Assembly: GCF_963576615.1 (NCBI RefSeq)
Contig: NW_027045320.1
Location: 434,001 to 498,000, forward strand
Direction of reading: 5' to 3'
Source of the DNA: Watersipora subatra
Lineage: Eukaryota; Bryozoa; Gymnolaemata; Cheilostomatida; Watersiporidae
DNA: 64,000 nt
Shown here: positions 32,301 to 46,300 of the stretch, one piece after another
How the letters are laid out: the number at the start of each line of letters is the position of its first letter
How positions within the stretch are numbered: position 1 is the first letter of the stretch
The notes under the pieces: model-generated
The model's database searches: none
The model's input: only the letters and a program-made list of their open reading frames with translations
Told to the model about the DNA's origin: nothing
Made by a program: the position numbers and the translations under genes

Positions 32301-34727
32301 GCATGTTTGGTTGAAATTGGAAATTTACATTTTTCTGTTTTGTCAGACGTTTGTAAAATTCTTACAGTAGGCTTATTTGCGCAATTTGAGCATTTCTAGC
32401 ATGTTTGGTTGAAATTGGAAATTTACATTTTTCACTTTTGGCGGACGTTTGTAATATTCTCACAGTAAGCTAATTAGCTCAATTGGAGCATTTCTAGCAT
32501 GTTTGGTTGAATTTGGAAATTTACATTTTTCAGTTTTGTCAGACAATTGCAATATTCTCTCAATAAGCTAATTAGCTCAATTGTAGCATTTCTAGCATGT
32601 TTGGTTGAAATTGGAAATTTACATTTTTCAGTTTTGTCAGACGTTTGTAAAATTCTTACAGTAAGCTTATTTCCGCAATTGGAGCATTTCTAGCATGTTT
32701 TGTTGAAATTGGAAATTTACATTTTTCACTTTTGTCAGACAATTGCAATATTCTCTCAATAAGCTAATTAGCTCAATTGGAGCATTTTTAGCATGTTTGG
32801 TTGAAATTGGAAATTTACATTTTTCAGTTTTGTCAGACGTTTGTAAAATTCTTACAGTAGGCTTATTTGCGCAATTTGAGCATTTCTAGCATGTTTGGTT
32901 GAAATTGGAAATTTACATTTTTCACTTTGGGCGGACGTTTGTAATATTCTCACAATAAGCTAATTAGCTCAATTGGAGCATTTCTAGCATGTTTGGTTGA
33001 AATTGGAAATTTACATTTTTCACTTTTGTCAGACAATTGCAATATTCTCTCAATAAGCTAATTAGCTCAATTGGAGCATTTCTAGCATGTTTGGTTGAAA
33101 TTGGAAATTTACATTTTTCAGTTTTGTCAGACGTTTCTAAAACTCTTACAGTAGGCTTATTTGCGCAATTTGAGCATTTCTAGCATGTTTGGTTGAAATT
33201 GGAAACTTACATTTTTCACTTTTGTCAGACGTTTGTAATATTCTCACAATAAGCTAATTAGCTCAATTGGAGCATTTCTAGCATGTTTGGATTAAATTGG
33301 AAATTTACATTTTTCACTTTTGTCAGACGATTGCAATATTCTCACAATAAGCTAATTAGCTCAATTGGAGCATTTCTAACATGTTTGGTTGAAATTGGAA
33401 ATTTACATTTGTCAGTTTTGTCAGACGTTTGTGATATTCTCACAATAAGCTAATTAGCTCAATTGGAGCATTTCTAGCATGTTTGGTTGAAATTGGAAAT
33501 TTACATTTTTCAGTTTTGTCAGACGTTTGTAATATTCTCACAATAAGCTAATTAGCTCAATTGGAGCATTTCTAGCATGTATGGTTGAAATTGGAAATTT
33601 ACATTTTTCAGTTTTGTCAGACAATTGCAATATTCTCTCAATAAGCTAATTAGCTCAATTGGAGCATTTCTAGCATGTTTGGTTGAAATTGGAAATTTAC
33701 ATTTTTCAGTCTTGTCATACGTTTGTAATATTCTCACAATAAGCTAATTAGCTCAATTGGAGCATTTCTAGCATGTTTGGTTGAAATTGGAAATTTACAT
33801 TTTTCAGTCTTGTCAGACGTTTGTAAAATTCTTACAATAGGCTTATTTGCGCAATTTGAGCATTTCTAGCATGTTTGGTTGAAAATGTAAATTTACATTT
33901 TTCACTTTTGTCAGACGTTTGTAATATTCTCACAATAAGCTAATTAGCTCAATTGTAGCATTTCTAGCATGTTTGGTTGAAATTGGAAATTTACATTTTT
34001 CAGTCTTGTCAGACGTTTGTAAAATTCTTACAATAGGCTTATTTGCGCAATTTGAGCATTTCTAGCATGTTTGGTTGAAATTGGAAATTTACATTTTTCA
34101 CTTTTGTCAGACGTTTGTAAAATTCTTACAGTAAGCTTATTTCCGCAATTGGAGCATTTCTAGCATGTTTGGTCGAAATTGGAATTTTACATTTTTCAGT
34201 TTTGTCAGACGTTTGTAATATTCTCACAATAAGCTAATTAGCTCAATTGGAACATTTCTAGCATGTTTGGTTGAAATTGGAAATTTAAATTTTTCACTTT
34301 TGTCAGACAATTGCAATATTCTCTCAATAAGCTAATTAGCTCAATTGGAGCATTTCTAGCATGTTTGGTTGAAATTGGAAATTTACATTTTTCAGTTTTG
34401 TCAGACGTTTGTAAAATTCTTACAGTAGGCTTATTTGCGCAATTTGAGCATTTCTAGCATGTTTGGTTGAAATTGGAAATTTACATTTTTCACTTTTGGC
34501 AGACGTTTGTAATATTCTCACAATAAGCTAATTAGCTCAATTGGAGCATTTCTAGCATGTTTGGTTGAAATTGGAAATTTACATTTTTCAGTTTTGTCAG
34601 ACGTTTGTAAAATTCTTAAAATAGGCTTATTTGCGCAATTTGAGCATTTCTAGCATGTTTAGTTGAAATTGGAAATTTACATTTTTCACTTTTGTCAGAC
34701 GTTTGTAATATTCTCACAATAAGCTAA

Positions 34728-37700
34728 TTAGCTCAATTGGAGCATTTCTAGCATGTTTGGTTGAATTTGGAAATTTACATTTTTCAGTTTTGTCAGACAA
34801 TTGCAATATTCTCTCAATAAGCTAATTAGCTCAATTGGAGCATTTCTAGCATGTTTGGTTGAAATTGGAAATTTACATTTTTCAGTCTTGTCATACGTTT
34901 GTAATATTCTCACAATAAGCTAATTAGCTCAATTGGAGCATTTCTAGCATGTTTGGTTGAAATTGGAAATTTACATTTTTCAGTCTTGTCAGACGTTTGT
35001 AAAATTCTTACAATAGGCTTATTTGCGCAATTTGAGCATTTCTAGCATGTTTGGTTGAAATTGTAAATTTACATTTTTCACTTTTGTCAGACGTTTGTAA
35101 TATTCTCACAATAAGCTAATTAGCTCAATTGTAGCATTTCTAGCATGTTTGGTTGAAATTGGAAATTTACATTTTTCAGTCTTGTCAGACGTTTGTAAAA
35201 TTCTTACAATAGGCTTATTTGCGCAATTTGAGCATTTCTAGCATGTTTGGTTGAAATTGGAAATTTACATTTTTCACTTTTGTCAGACGTTTGTAAAATT
35301 CTTACAGTAAGCTTATTTCCGCAATTGGAGCATTTCTAGCATGTTTGGTCGAAATTGGAATTTTACATTTTTCAGTTTTGTCAGACGTTTGTGATATTCT
35401 CACAATAAGCTAATTAGCTCAATTGGAACATTTCTAGCATGTTTGGTTTAAATTGGAAATTTAAATTTTTCACTTTTGTCAGACAATTGCAATATTCTCT
35501 CAATAAGCTAATTAGCTCAATTGGAGCATTTCTAGCATGTTTGGTTGAAATTGGAAATTTACATTTTTCAGTTTTGTCAGACGTTTGTAAAATTCTTACA
35601 GTAGGCTTATTTGCGCAATTTGAGCATTTCTAGCATGTTTGGTTGAAATTGGAAATTTACATTTTTCACTTTTGGCAGACGTTTGTAATATTCTCACAAT
35701 AAGCTAATTAGCTCAATTGGAGCATTTCTAGCATGTTTGGTTGAAATTGGAAATTTACATTTTTCACTTTTGTCAGACAATTGCAATATTCTCTCAATAA
35801 GCTAATTAGCTCTATTGGAGCATTTCTAGCATGTTTGGTTGAATTTGGAAATTTACATTTTTCGCTTTTGTCAGAAAATTGCAATATTCTTTCAATAAGC
35901 TAATTAGCTCAATTGGAGCATTTCTAGCATGTTTGGTTGAAATTGGAAATTTACATTTTTCAGTCTTGTCAGACGTTTGTAAAATTCTTACAATAGGCGA
36001 ATTTGCGCAATTGGAGCATTTCTAGCATGTTTGGTTGAAATTGTAAATTTACATTTTTCAGTTTTGTCAGACGTTTGTAAAATTCTTACAGTAAGCTTAT
36101 TTCCGCAATTGGAGCATTTCTAGCATGTTTTGTTGAAATTGGAAATTTACATTTTTCACTTTTGGCGGACGTTTGTAATATTCTCACAATAAGCTAATTA
36201 GCTCAATTGGAGCATTTCTAGCATGTTTGGTTGAAATTGGAAATTTACATTTTTCACTTTTGTCAGACAATTGCAATATTCTCTCAATAAGCTAATTAGC
36301 TCAATTGGAGCATTTCTAGCATGTTTGGTTGAAATTGGAAATTTACATTTTTCAGTTTTGTCAGACGTTTGTAAAACTCTTACAGTAGGCTTATTTGCGC
36401 AATTTGAGCATTTCTAGCATGTTTGGTTGAAATTGGAAATTTACATTTTTCACTTTTGTCAGACGTTTGTAATATTCTCACAATAAGCTAATTAGCTCAA
36501 TTGGAGAATTTCTAGCATGTTTGGATTAAATTGGAAATTTACATTTTTCACTTTTGTCAGACGATTGCAATATTCTCACAATAAGCTAATTAGCTCAATT
36601 GGAGCATTTCTAACATGTTTGGTTGAAATTGGAAATTTACATTTTTCAGTTTTGTCAGACGTTTGTGATATTCTCACAGTAAGCTAATTAGCTCAATTGG
36701 AGCATTTCTAGCATGTTTGGTTGAAATTGGAAATTTACATTTTTCAGTTTTGTCAGACGTTTGTAATATTCTCACAATAAGCTAATTAGCTCATTTGGAG
36801 CATTTCTAGCATGTATGGTTGAAATTGGAAATTTACATTTTTCAGTTTTGTCAGACGTTTGTAATATTCTCACAATAACCTAATTAGCTCAATTGGAGCA
36901 TTTCTAGCATGTTTGGTTGAAATTGGAAATTTACATTTTTCAGTTTGGTCAGACGTTTGTAATATTCTCACAATAAGCTAATTAGCTCAATTGGAGCATT
37001 TCTAGCATGTTTGGTTGAAATTGGAAATTTAAATTTTTCAGTTTGGTCAGACGTTTGTAATATTCTCACAATAAGCTAATTAGCTCAATTGGAGCATTTC
37101 TAACATGTTTGGTTGAAATTGTAAATTTACATTTTTCACTTTTGTCAGACAATTGCAATATTCTCACAATAAGCTAATTAGCTCAATTGGAGCATTTCTA
37201 ACATGTTTGGTTGAAATTGTAAATTTACATTTTTCACTTTTGTCAGACAATTGCAATATTCTCACAATAAGCTAATTAGCTCAATTGGAGCATTTCTAGC
37301 ATGTTTGGTTGAAATTGTAAATTTACATTTTTCAGTTTTGTCAGACGTTTGGAAAATTCTTACAGTAGGCTTATTTGCGCAGTTTGAGCATTTCTAGCAT
37401 GTTTGGTTAAAATTGGAAATTTACATTTTTCACTTTTGTCAGACGTTTGTAATATTCTCACAATAAGCTAATTAGCTCAATTGGAGTATTTCTAGCAAGT
37501 TTGGTTGAAATTGGAAATTTACACTTTTTCACTTTTGTCAGACGTTTGTAATATTCTCACAATAACCTAATTAGCTCAATTGGAGCATTTCTAGCATGTT
37601 TGGTTGAAATTGGAAATTTACATTTTTCAGTTTTGTCAGACGTTTGTGATATTCTCACAATAAGCTAATTAGCTCAATTGGAGCATTTCTAGCATGTTTG

Positions 37701-40700
37701 GTTGAAATTGGAAATTTACATTTTTCAGTTTTGTCAGACGTTTGTGATATTCTCACAATAAGCTAATTAGCTCAATTGGAGCATTTCTAGCATGTTTGGT
37801 TGAAATTGGAAATTTACATTTTTCAGTTTTGTCAGACGTTTGTAATATTCTCACAATAAGCTAATTAGCTCAATTGGAGCATTTCTAGCATGTTTGGATT
37901 AAATTGGAAATTTACATTTTTCACTTTTGTCAGACGATTGCAATATTCTCACAATAAGCTAATTAGCTCAATTGGAGCATTTCTAGCATGTATGGTTGAA
38001 ATTGGAAATTTACATTTTTCAGTTTTGTCAGACGTTTGTAATATTCTCACAATAAGCTAATTAGCTCAATTGGAGCATTTCTAACCCATTTGGTTGAAAT
38101 TGGAAATTTACATTTTTCAGTTTTGTCAGACGTTTGTAATATTCTCACAATAAGCTAATTAGCTCAATTGGAGCATTTCTAGCATGTATGGTTGAAATTG
38201 GAAATTTACATTTTTCAGTTTTGTCAGACGTTTGTAATATTCTCACAATAACCTAATTAGCTCAATTGGAGCATTTCTAGCATGTTTGGATTAAATTGGA
38301 AATTTACATTTTTCACTTTTGTCAGACGATTGCAATATTCTCACAATAAGCTAATTAGCTCAATTGGAGCATTTCTAACCCATTTGGTTGAAATTGGAAA
38401 TTTACATTTTTCAGTTTTGTCAGACGTTTGTGATATTCTCACAATAAGCTAATTAGCTCAATTGGAGCATTTCTAGCATGTTTGGTTGAAATTGGAAATT
38501 TACATTTTTCAGTTTTGTCAGACGTTTGTAAAATTCTTACAGTAAGCTTATTTCCGCAATTGGAGCATTTCTAGCATGTTTGGTTAAAATTGGAAATTTA
38601 CATTTTTCAGTTTTGTCAGACGTTTGTAAAATTCTTACAGTAAGCTTATTTCCGCAATTGGAGCATTTCTAGCATGTTTGGTTAAAATTGGAAATTTACA
38701 TTTTTCAGTTTTGTCAGACGTTTGTAATATTCTCACAATAAGCTAATTAGCTCAATTGGAGCATTTCTAGCATGTTTGGATTAAATTGGAAATTTACATT
38801 TTTCACTTTTGTCAGACGATTGCAATATTCTCACAATAAGCTAATTAGCTCAATTGGAGCATTTCTAACCCATTTGGTTGAAATTGGAAATTTACATTTT
38901 TCAGTTTTGTCAGACGTTTGTGATATTCTCACAATAAGCTAATTAGCTCAATTGGAGCATTTCTAGCATGTTTGGTTGAAATTGGAAATTTACATTTTTC
39001 AGTTTTGTCAGACGTTTGTAATATTCTCACAATAAGCTAATTAGCTCAATTGGAGCATTTCTAGCATGTATGGTTGAAATTGGAAATTTACATTTTTCAG
39101 TTTTGTCAGACGTTTGTAATATTCTCACAATAACCTAATTAGCTCAATTGGAGCATTTCTAGCATGTTTGGTTGAAATTGGAAATTTACATTTTTCAGTT
39201 TGGTCAGACAATTGCAATATTCTCACAATAAGCTAATTAGCTCAATTGGAGCATTTCTAGCATGTTTGGTTGAAATTGGAAATTTACATTTTTCAGTCTT
39301 GTCAGACGTTTGTAAAATTCTTACAATAAGCTTATTTGCGCAATTTGAGCATTTCTAGCATGTTTGGTTGAAATTGGAAATTTACATTTTTCAGTTTTGT
39401 CAGACGTTTGTAAAATTCTTACAGTAAGCTTATTTCCGCAATTGGAGCATTTCTAGCATGTTTGGTTGAAATTGGAAATTTACATTTTTCAGTTTTGTCA
39501 AACGTTTGTAATATTCTCACAATAAGCTAATTAGCTCAATTGGAGCATTTCTAGCATGTTTGGTTTAAATTGGAAATTTAATTTTTTCACTTTTGTCAGA
39601 CAATTGCAATATTCTCTCAATAAGCTAATTAGCTCAATTGGAGCATTTCTAGCATGTTTGGTTGAAATTGGAAATTTACATTTTTCACTTTTGGCGGACG
39701 TTTGTAATATTCTCACAATAAGCTAATTAGCTCAATTGGAGCATTTCTAGCATGTTTGGTTGAAATTGTAAATTTACATTTTTCACTTTTGTCAGACAAT
39801 TGCAATATTCTCACAATAAGCTAATTAGCTCAATTGGAGCATTTCTAGCATGTTTGGTTGAAATTGGAAATTTACATTTTTCAGTTTTGTCAGACGTTTG
39901 TAAAATTCTTAAAATAGGCTTATTTGCGCAATTTGAGCATTTCTAGCATGTTTAGTTGAAATTGGAAATTTACATTTTTCAGTTTTGTCAGACGTTTGTA
40001 ATATTCTCACAATAACCTAATTAGCTCAATTGGAGCATTTCTAGCATGTTTGGTTGAAATTGGAAATTTAAATTTTTCAGTTTGGTCAGACGTTTGTAAT
40101 ATTCTCACAATAAGCTAATTAGCTCAATTGGAGCATTTCTAACATGTTTGGTTGAAATTGTAAATTTACATTTTTCACTTTTGTCAGACAATTGCAATAT
40201 TCTCACAATAAGCTAATTAGCTCAATTGGAGCATTTCTAGCATGTTTGGTTGAAATTGGAAATTTACATTTTTCAGTTTTGTCAGACGTTTGTAAAATTC
40301 TTAAAATAGGCTTATTTGCGCAATTTGAGCATTTCTAGCATGTTTAGTTGAAATTGGAAATTTACATTTTTCACTTTTGTCAGACGTTTGTAATATTCTC
40401 ACAATAAGCTCATTAGCTCAATTGGAGCATTTCTAGCATGTTTGGTTGAATTTGGAAATTTACATTTTTCAGTTTTGTCAGACAATTGCAATATTCTCTC
40501 AATAAGCTAATTAGCTCAATTGGAGCATTTCTAGCATGTTTGGTTGAAATTGGAAATTTACATTTTTCAGTCTTGTCATACGTTTGTAATATTCTCACAA
40601 TAAGCTAATTAGCTCGATTGGAGCATTTCTAGCATGTTTGGTTGAAATTGGAAATTTACATTTTTCAGTCTTGTCAGACGTTTGCAAAATTCTTACAATA

Positions 40701-43300
40701 GGCTTATTTGCGCAATTTGAGCATTTCTAGCATGTTTGGTTGAAATTGTAAATTTACATTTTTCACTTTTGTCAGACGTTTGTAATATTCTCACAATAAG
40801 CTAATTAGCTCAATTGTAGCATTTCTAGCATGTTTGGTTGAAATTGGAAATTTACATTTTTCAGTCTTGTCAGACGTTTGTAAAATTCTTACAATAGGCT
40901 TATTTGCGCAATTTGAGCATTTCTAGCATGTTTGGTTGAAATTGGAAATTTACATTTTTCACTTTTGTCAGACGTTTGTAAAATTCTTACAGTAAGCTTA
41001 TTTCCGCAATTGGAGCATTTCTAGCATGTTTGGTCGAAATTGGAATTTTACATTTTTCAGTTTTGTCAGACGTTTGTAATATTCTCACAATAAGCTAATT
41101 AGCTCAATTGGAACATTTCTAGCATGTTTGGTTTAAATTGGAAATTTAAATTTTTCACTTTTGTCAGACAATTGCAATATTCTCTCAATAAGCTAATTAG
41201 CTCAATTGGAGCATTTCTAGCATGTTTGGTTGAAATTGGAAATTTACATTTTTCAGTTTTGTCAGACGTTTGTAAAATTCTTACAGTAGGCTTATTTGCG
41301 CAATTTGAGCATTTCTAGCATGTTTGGTTGAAATTGGAAATTTACATTTTTCACTTTTGGCAGACGTTTGTAATATTCTCACAATAAGCTAATTAGCTCA
41401 ATTGGAGCATTTCTAGCATGTTTGGTTGAAATTGGAAATTTACATTTTTCACTTTTGTCAGACAATTGCAATATTCTCTCAATAAGCTAATTAGCTCAAT
41501 TGGAGCATTTCTAGCATGTTTGGTTGAATTTGGAAATTTACATTTTTCGCTTTTGTCAGAAAATTGCAATATTCTTTCAATAAGCTAATTAGCTCAATTG
41601 GAGCATTTCTAGCATGTTTGGTTGAAATTGGAAATTTACATTTTTCAGTCTTGTCAGACGTTTGTAAAATTCTTACAATAGGCGAATTTGCGCAATTGGA
41701 GCATTTCTAGCATGTTTGGTTGAAATTGTAAATTTACATTTTTCAGTTTTGTCAGACGTTTGTAAAATTCTTACAGTAAGCTTATTTCCGCAATTGGAGC
41801 ATTTCTAGCATGTTTTGTTGAAATTGGAAATTTACATTTTTCACTTTTGGCGGACGTTTGTAATATTCTCACAATAAGCTAATTAGCTCAATTGGAGCAT
41901 TTCTAGCATGTTTGGTTGAAATTGGAAATTTACATTTTTCACTTTTGTCAGACAATTGCAATATTCTCTCAATAAGCTAATCAGCTCAATTGGAGCATTT
42001 CTAGCATGTTTGGTTGAAATTGGAAATTTACATTTTTCAGTTTTGTCAGACGTTTGTAAAACTCTTACAGTAGGCTCATTTGCGCAATTTGAGCATTTCT
42101 AGCATGTTTGGTTGAAATTGGAAATTTACATTTTTCACTTTTGTCAGACGTTTGTAATATTCTCACAATAAGCTAATTAGCTCAATTGGAGAATTTCTAG
42201 CATGTTTGGATTAAATTGGAAATTTACATTTTTCACTTTTGTCAGACGATTGCAATATTCTCACAATAAGCTAATTAGCTCAATTGGAGCATTTCTAACA
42301 TGTTTGGTTGAAATTGGAAATTTACATTTTTCAGTTTTGTCAGACGTTTGTGATATTCTCACAATAAGCTAATTAGCTCAATTGGAGCATTTCTAGCATG
42401 TTTGGTTGAAATTGGAAATTTACATTTTTCAGTTTTGTCAGACGTTTGTAATATTCTCACAATAAGCTAATTAGCTCAATTGGAGCATTTCTAGCATGTA
42501 TGGTTGAAATTGGAAATTTACATTTTTCAGTTTTGTCAGACGTTTGTAATATTCTCACAATAACCTAATTAGCTCAATTGGAGCATTTCTAGCATGTTTG
42601 GTTGAAATTGGAAATTTATATTTTTCAGTTTGGTCAGACGTTTGTAATATTCTCACAATAAGCTAATTAGCTCAATTGGAGCATTTCTAGCATGTTTGGT
42701 TGAAATTGGAAATTTAAATTTTTCAGTTTGGTCAGACGTTTGTAATATTCTCACAATAAGCTAATTAGCTCAATTGGAGCATTTCTAACATGTTTGGTTG
42801 AAATTGTAAATTTACATTTTTCACTTTTGTCAGACAATTGCAATATTCTCACAATAAGCTAATTAGCTCAATTGGAGCATTTCTAACATGTTTGGTTGAA
42901 ATTGTAAATTTACATTTTTCACTTTTGTCAGACAATTGCAATATTCTCACAATAAGCTAATTAGCTCAATTGGAGCATTTCTAGCATGTTTGGTTGAAAT
43001 TGTAAATTTACATTTTTCAGTTTTGTCAGACGTTTGGAAAATTCTTACAGTAGGCTTATTTGCGCAGTTTGAGCATTTCTAGCATGTTTGGTTAAAATTG
43101 GAAATTTACATTTTTCACTTTTGTCAGACGTTTGTAATATTCTCACAATAAGCTAATTAGCTCAATTGGAGTATTTCTAGCAAGTTTGGTTGAAATTGGA
43201 AATTTACACTTTTTCACTTTTGTCAGACGTTTGTAAAATTCTTACAGTAAGCTTATTTCCGCAATTGGAGCATTTCTAGCATGTTTGGTTAAAATTGGAA
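34728..43300. repeat. Higher-order duplication, offset about 5685 bp (58 monomers)
   Basis: Variant series at 34728-37500 recur at 40413-43200. Shared private variants include ttggtcgaaattgga, tttttcgcttttgtcagaaa, ggcgaatttgcgc and the rare gcgcagtttgag (about 37378 and 43061). One copy keeps the 1-bp insertion in tacactttttcac, explaining the odd base in the period. Confidence 0.8.
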
Positions 43301-46300
43301 ATTTACATTTTTCAGTTTTGTCAGACGTTTGTAATATTCTCACAATAAGCTAATTAGCTCAATTGGAGCATTTCTAGCATGTTTGGATTAAATTGGAAAT
43401 TTACCTTTTTTCACTTTTGTCAGACGATTGCAATATTCTCACAATAAGCTAATTAGCTCAATTGGAGCATTTCTAACCCATTTGGTTGAAATTGGAAATT
43501 TACATTTTTCAGTTTTGTCAGACGTTTGTGATATTCTCACAATAAGCTAATTAGCTCAATTGGAGCATTTCTAGCATGTTTGGTTGAAATTGGAAATTTA
43601 CATTTTTCAGTTTTGTCAGACGTTTGTAATATTCTCACAATAAGCTAATTAGCTCAATTGGAGCATTTCTAGCATGTATGGTTGAAATTGGAAATTTACA
43701 TTTTTCAGTTTTGTCAGACGTTTGTAATATTCTCACAATAACCTAATTAGCTCAATTGGAGCATTTCTAGCATGTTTGGTTGAAATTGGAAATTTACATT
43801 TTTCAGTTTGGTGAGACAATTGCAATATTCTCACAATAAGCTAATTAGCTCAATTGGAGCATTTCTAGCATGTTTGGTTGAAATTGGAAATTTACATTTT
43901 TCACTTTTGGCAGACGTTTGTAATATTCTCACAATAAGCTAATTAGCTCAATTGGAGCATTTCTAGCATGTTTGGTTGAAATTGGAAATTTACATTTTTC
44001 ACTTTTGTCAGACAATTGCAATATTCTCTCAATAAGCTAATTAGCTCAATTGGAGCATTTCTAGCATGTTTGGTTGAATTTGGAAATTTACATTTTTCGC
44101 TTTTGTCAGAAAATTGCAATATTCTTTCAATAAGCTAATTAGCTCAATTGGAGCATTTCTAGCATGTTTGGTTGAAATTGGAAATTTACATTTTTCAGTC
44201 TTGTCAGACGTTTGTAAAATTCTTACAATAGGCGAATTTGCGCAATTGGAGCATTTCTAGCATGTTTGGTTGAAATTGTAAATTTACATTTTTCAGTTTT
44301 GTCAGACGTTTGTAAAATTCTTACAGTAAGCTTATTTCCGCAATTGGAGCATTTCTAGCATGTTTTGTTGAAATTGGAAATTTACATTTTTCACTTTTGG
44401 CGGACGTTTGTAATATTCTCACAATAAGCTAATTAGCTCAATTGGAGCATTTCTAGCATGTTTGGTTGAAATTGGAAATTTACATTTTTCACTTTTGTCA
44501 GACAATTGCAATATTCTCTCAATAAGCTAATCAGCTCAATTGGAGCATTTCTAGCATGTTTGGTTGAAATTGGAAATTTACATTTTTCAGTTTTGTCAGA
44601 CGTTTGTAAAACTCTTACAGTAGGCTCATTTGCGCAATTTGAGCATTTCTAGCATGTTTGGTTGAAATTGGAAATTTACATTTTTCACTTTTGTCAGACG
44701 TTTGTAATATTCTCACAATAAGCTAATTAGCTCAATTGGAGAATTTCTAGCATGTTTGGATTAAATTGGAAATTTACATTTTTCACTTTTGTCAGACGAT
44801 TGCAATATTCTCACAATAAGCTAATTAGCTCAATTGGAGCATTTCTAACATGTTTGGTTGAAATTGGAAATTTACATTTTTCAGTTTTGTCAGACGTTTG
44901 TGATATTCTCACAATAAGCTAATTAGCTCAATTGGAGCATTTCTAGCATGTTTGGTTGAAATTGGAAATTTACATTTTTCAGTTTTGTCAGACGTTTGTA
45001 ATATTCTCACAATAAGCTAATTAGCTCAATTGGAGCATTTCTAGCATGTATGGTTGAAATTGGAAATTTACATTTTTCAGTTTTGTCAGACGTTTGTAAT
45101 ATTCTCACAATAACCTAATTAGCTCAATTGGAGCATTTCTAGCATGTTTGGTTGAAATTGGAAATTTACATTTTTCAGTTTGGTCAGACGTTTGTAATAT
45201 TCTCACAATAAGCTAATTAGCTCAATTGGAGCATTTCTAGCATGTTTGGTTGAAATTGGAAATTTAAATTTTTCAGTTTGGTCAGACGTTTGTAATATTC
45301 TCACAATAAGCTAATTAGCTCAATTGGAGCATTTCTAACATGTTTGGTTGAAATTGTAAATTTACATTTTTCACTTTTGTCAGACAATTGCAATATTCTC
45401 ACAATAAGCTAATTAGCTCAATTGGAGCATTTCTAACATGTTTGGTTGAAATTGTAAATTTACATTTTTCACTTTTGTCAGACAATTGCAATATTCTCAC
45501 AATAAGCTAATTAGCTCAATTGGAGCATTTCTAGCATGTTTGGTTGAAATTGTAAATTTACATTTTTCAGTTTTGTCAGACGTTTGGAAAATTCTTACAG
45601 TAGGCTTATTTGCGCAGTTTGAGCATTTCTAGCATGTTTGGTTAAAATTGGAAATTTACATTTTTCACTTTTGTCAGACGTTTGTAATATTCTCACAATA
45701 AGCTAATTAGCTCAATTGGAGTATTTCTAGCAAGTTTGGTTGAAATTGGAAATTTACACTTTTTCACTTTTGTCAGACGTTTGTAAAATTCTTACAGTAA
45801 GCTTATTTCCGCAATTGGAGCATTTCTAGCATGTTTGGTTAAAATTGGAAATTTACATTTTTCAGTTTTGTCAGACGTTTGTAATATTCTCACAATAAGC
45901 TAATTAGCTCAATTGGAGCATTTCTAGCATGTTTGGATTAAATTGGAAATTTACCTTTTTTCACTTTTGTCAGACGATTGCAATATTCTCACAATAAGCT
46001 AATTAGCTCAATTGGAGCATTTCTAACCCATTTGGTTGAAATTGGAAATTTACATTTTTCAGTTTTGTCAGACGTTTGTGATATTCTCACAATAAGCTAA
46101 TTAGCTCAATTGGAGCATTTCTAGCATGTTTGGTTGAAATTGGAAATTTACATTTTTCAGTTTTGTCAGACGTTTGTAATATTCTCACAATAAGCTAATT
46201 AGCTCAATTGGAGCATTTCTAGCATGTATGGTTGAAATTGGAAATTTACATTTTTCAGTTTTGTCAGACGTTTGTAATATTCTCACAATAACCTAATTAG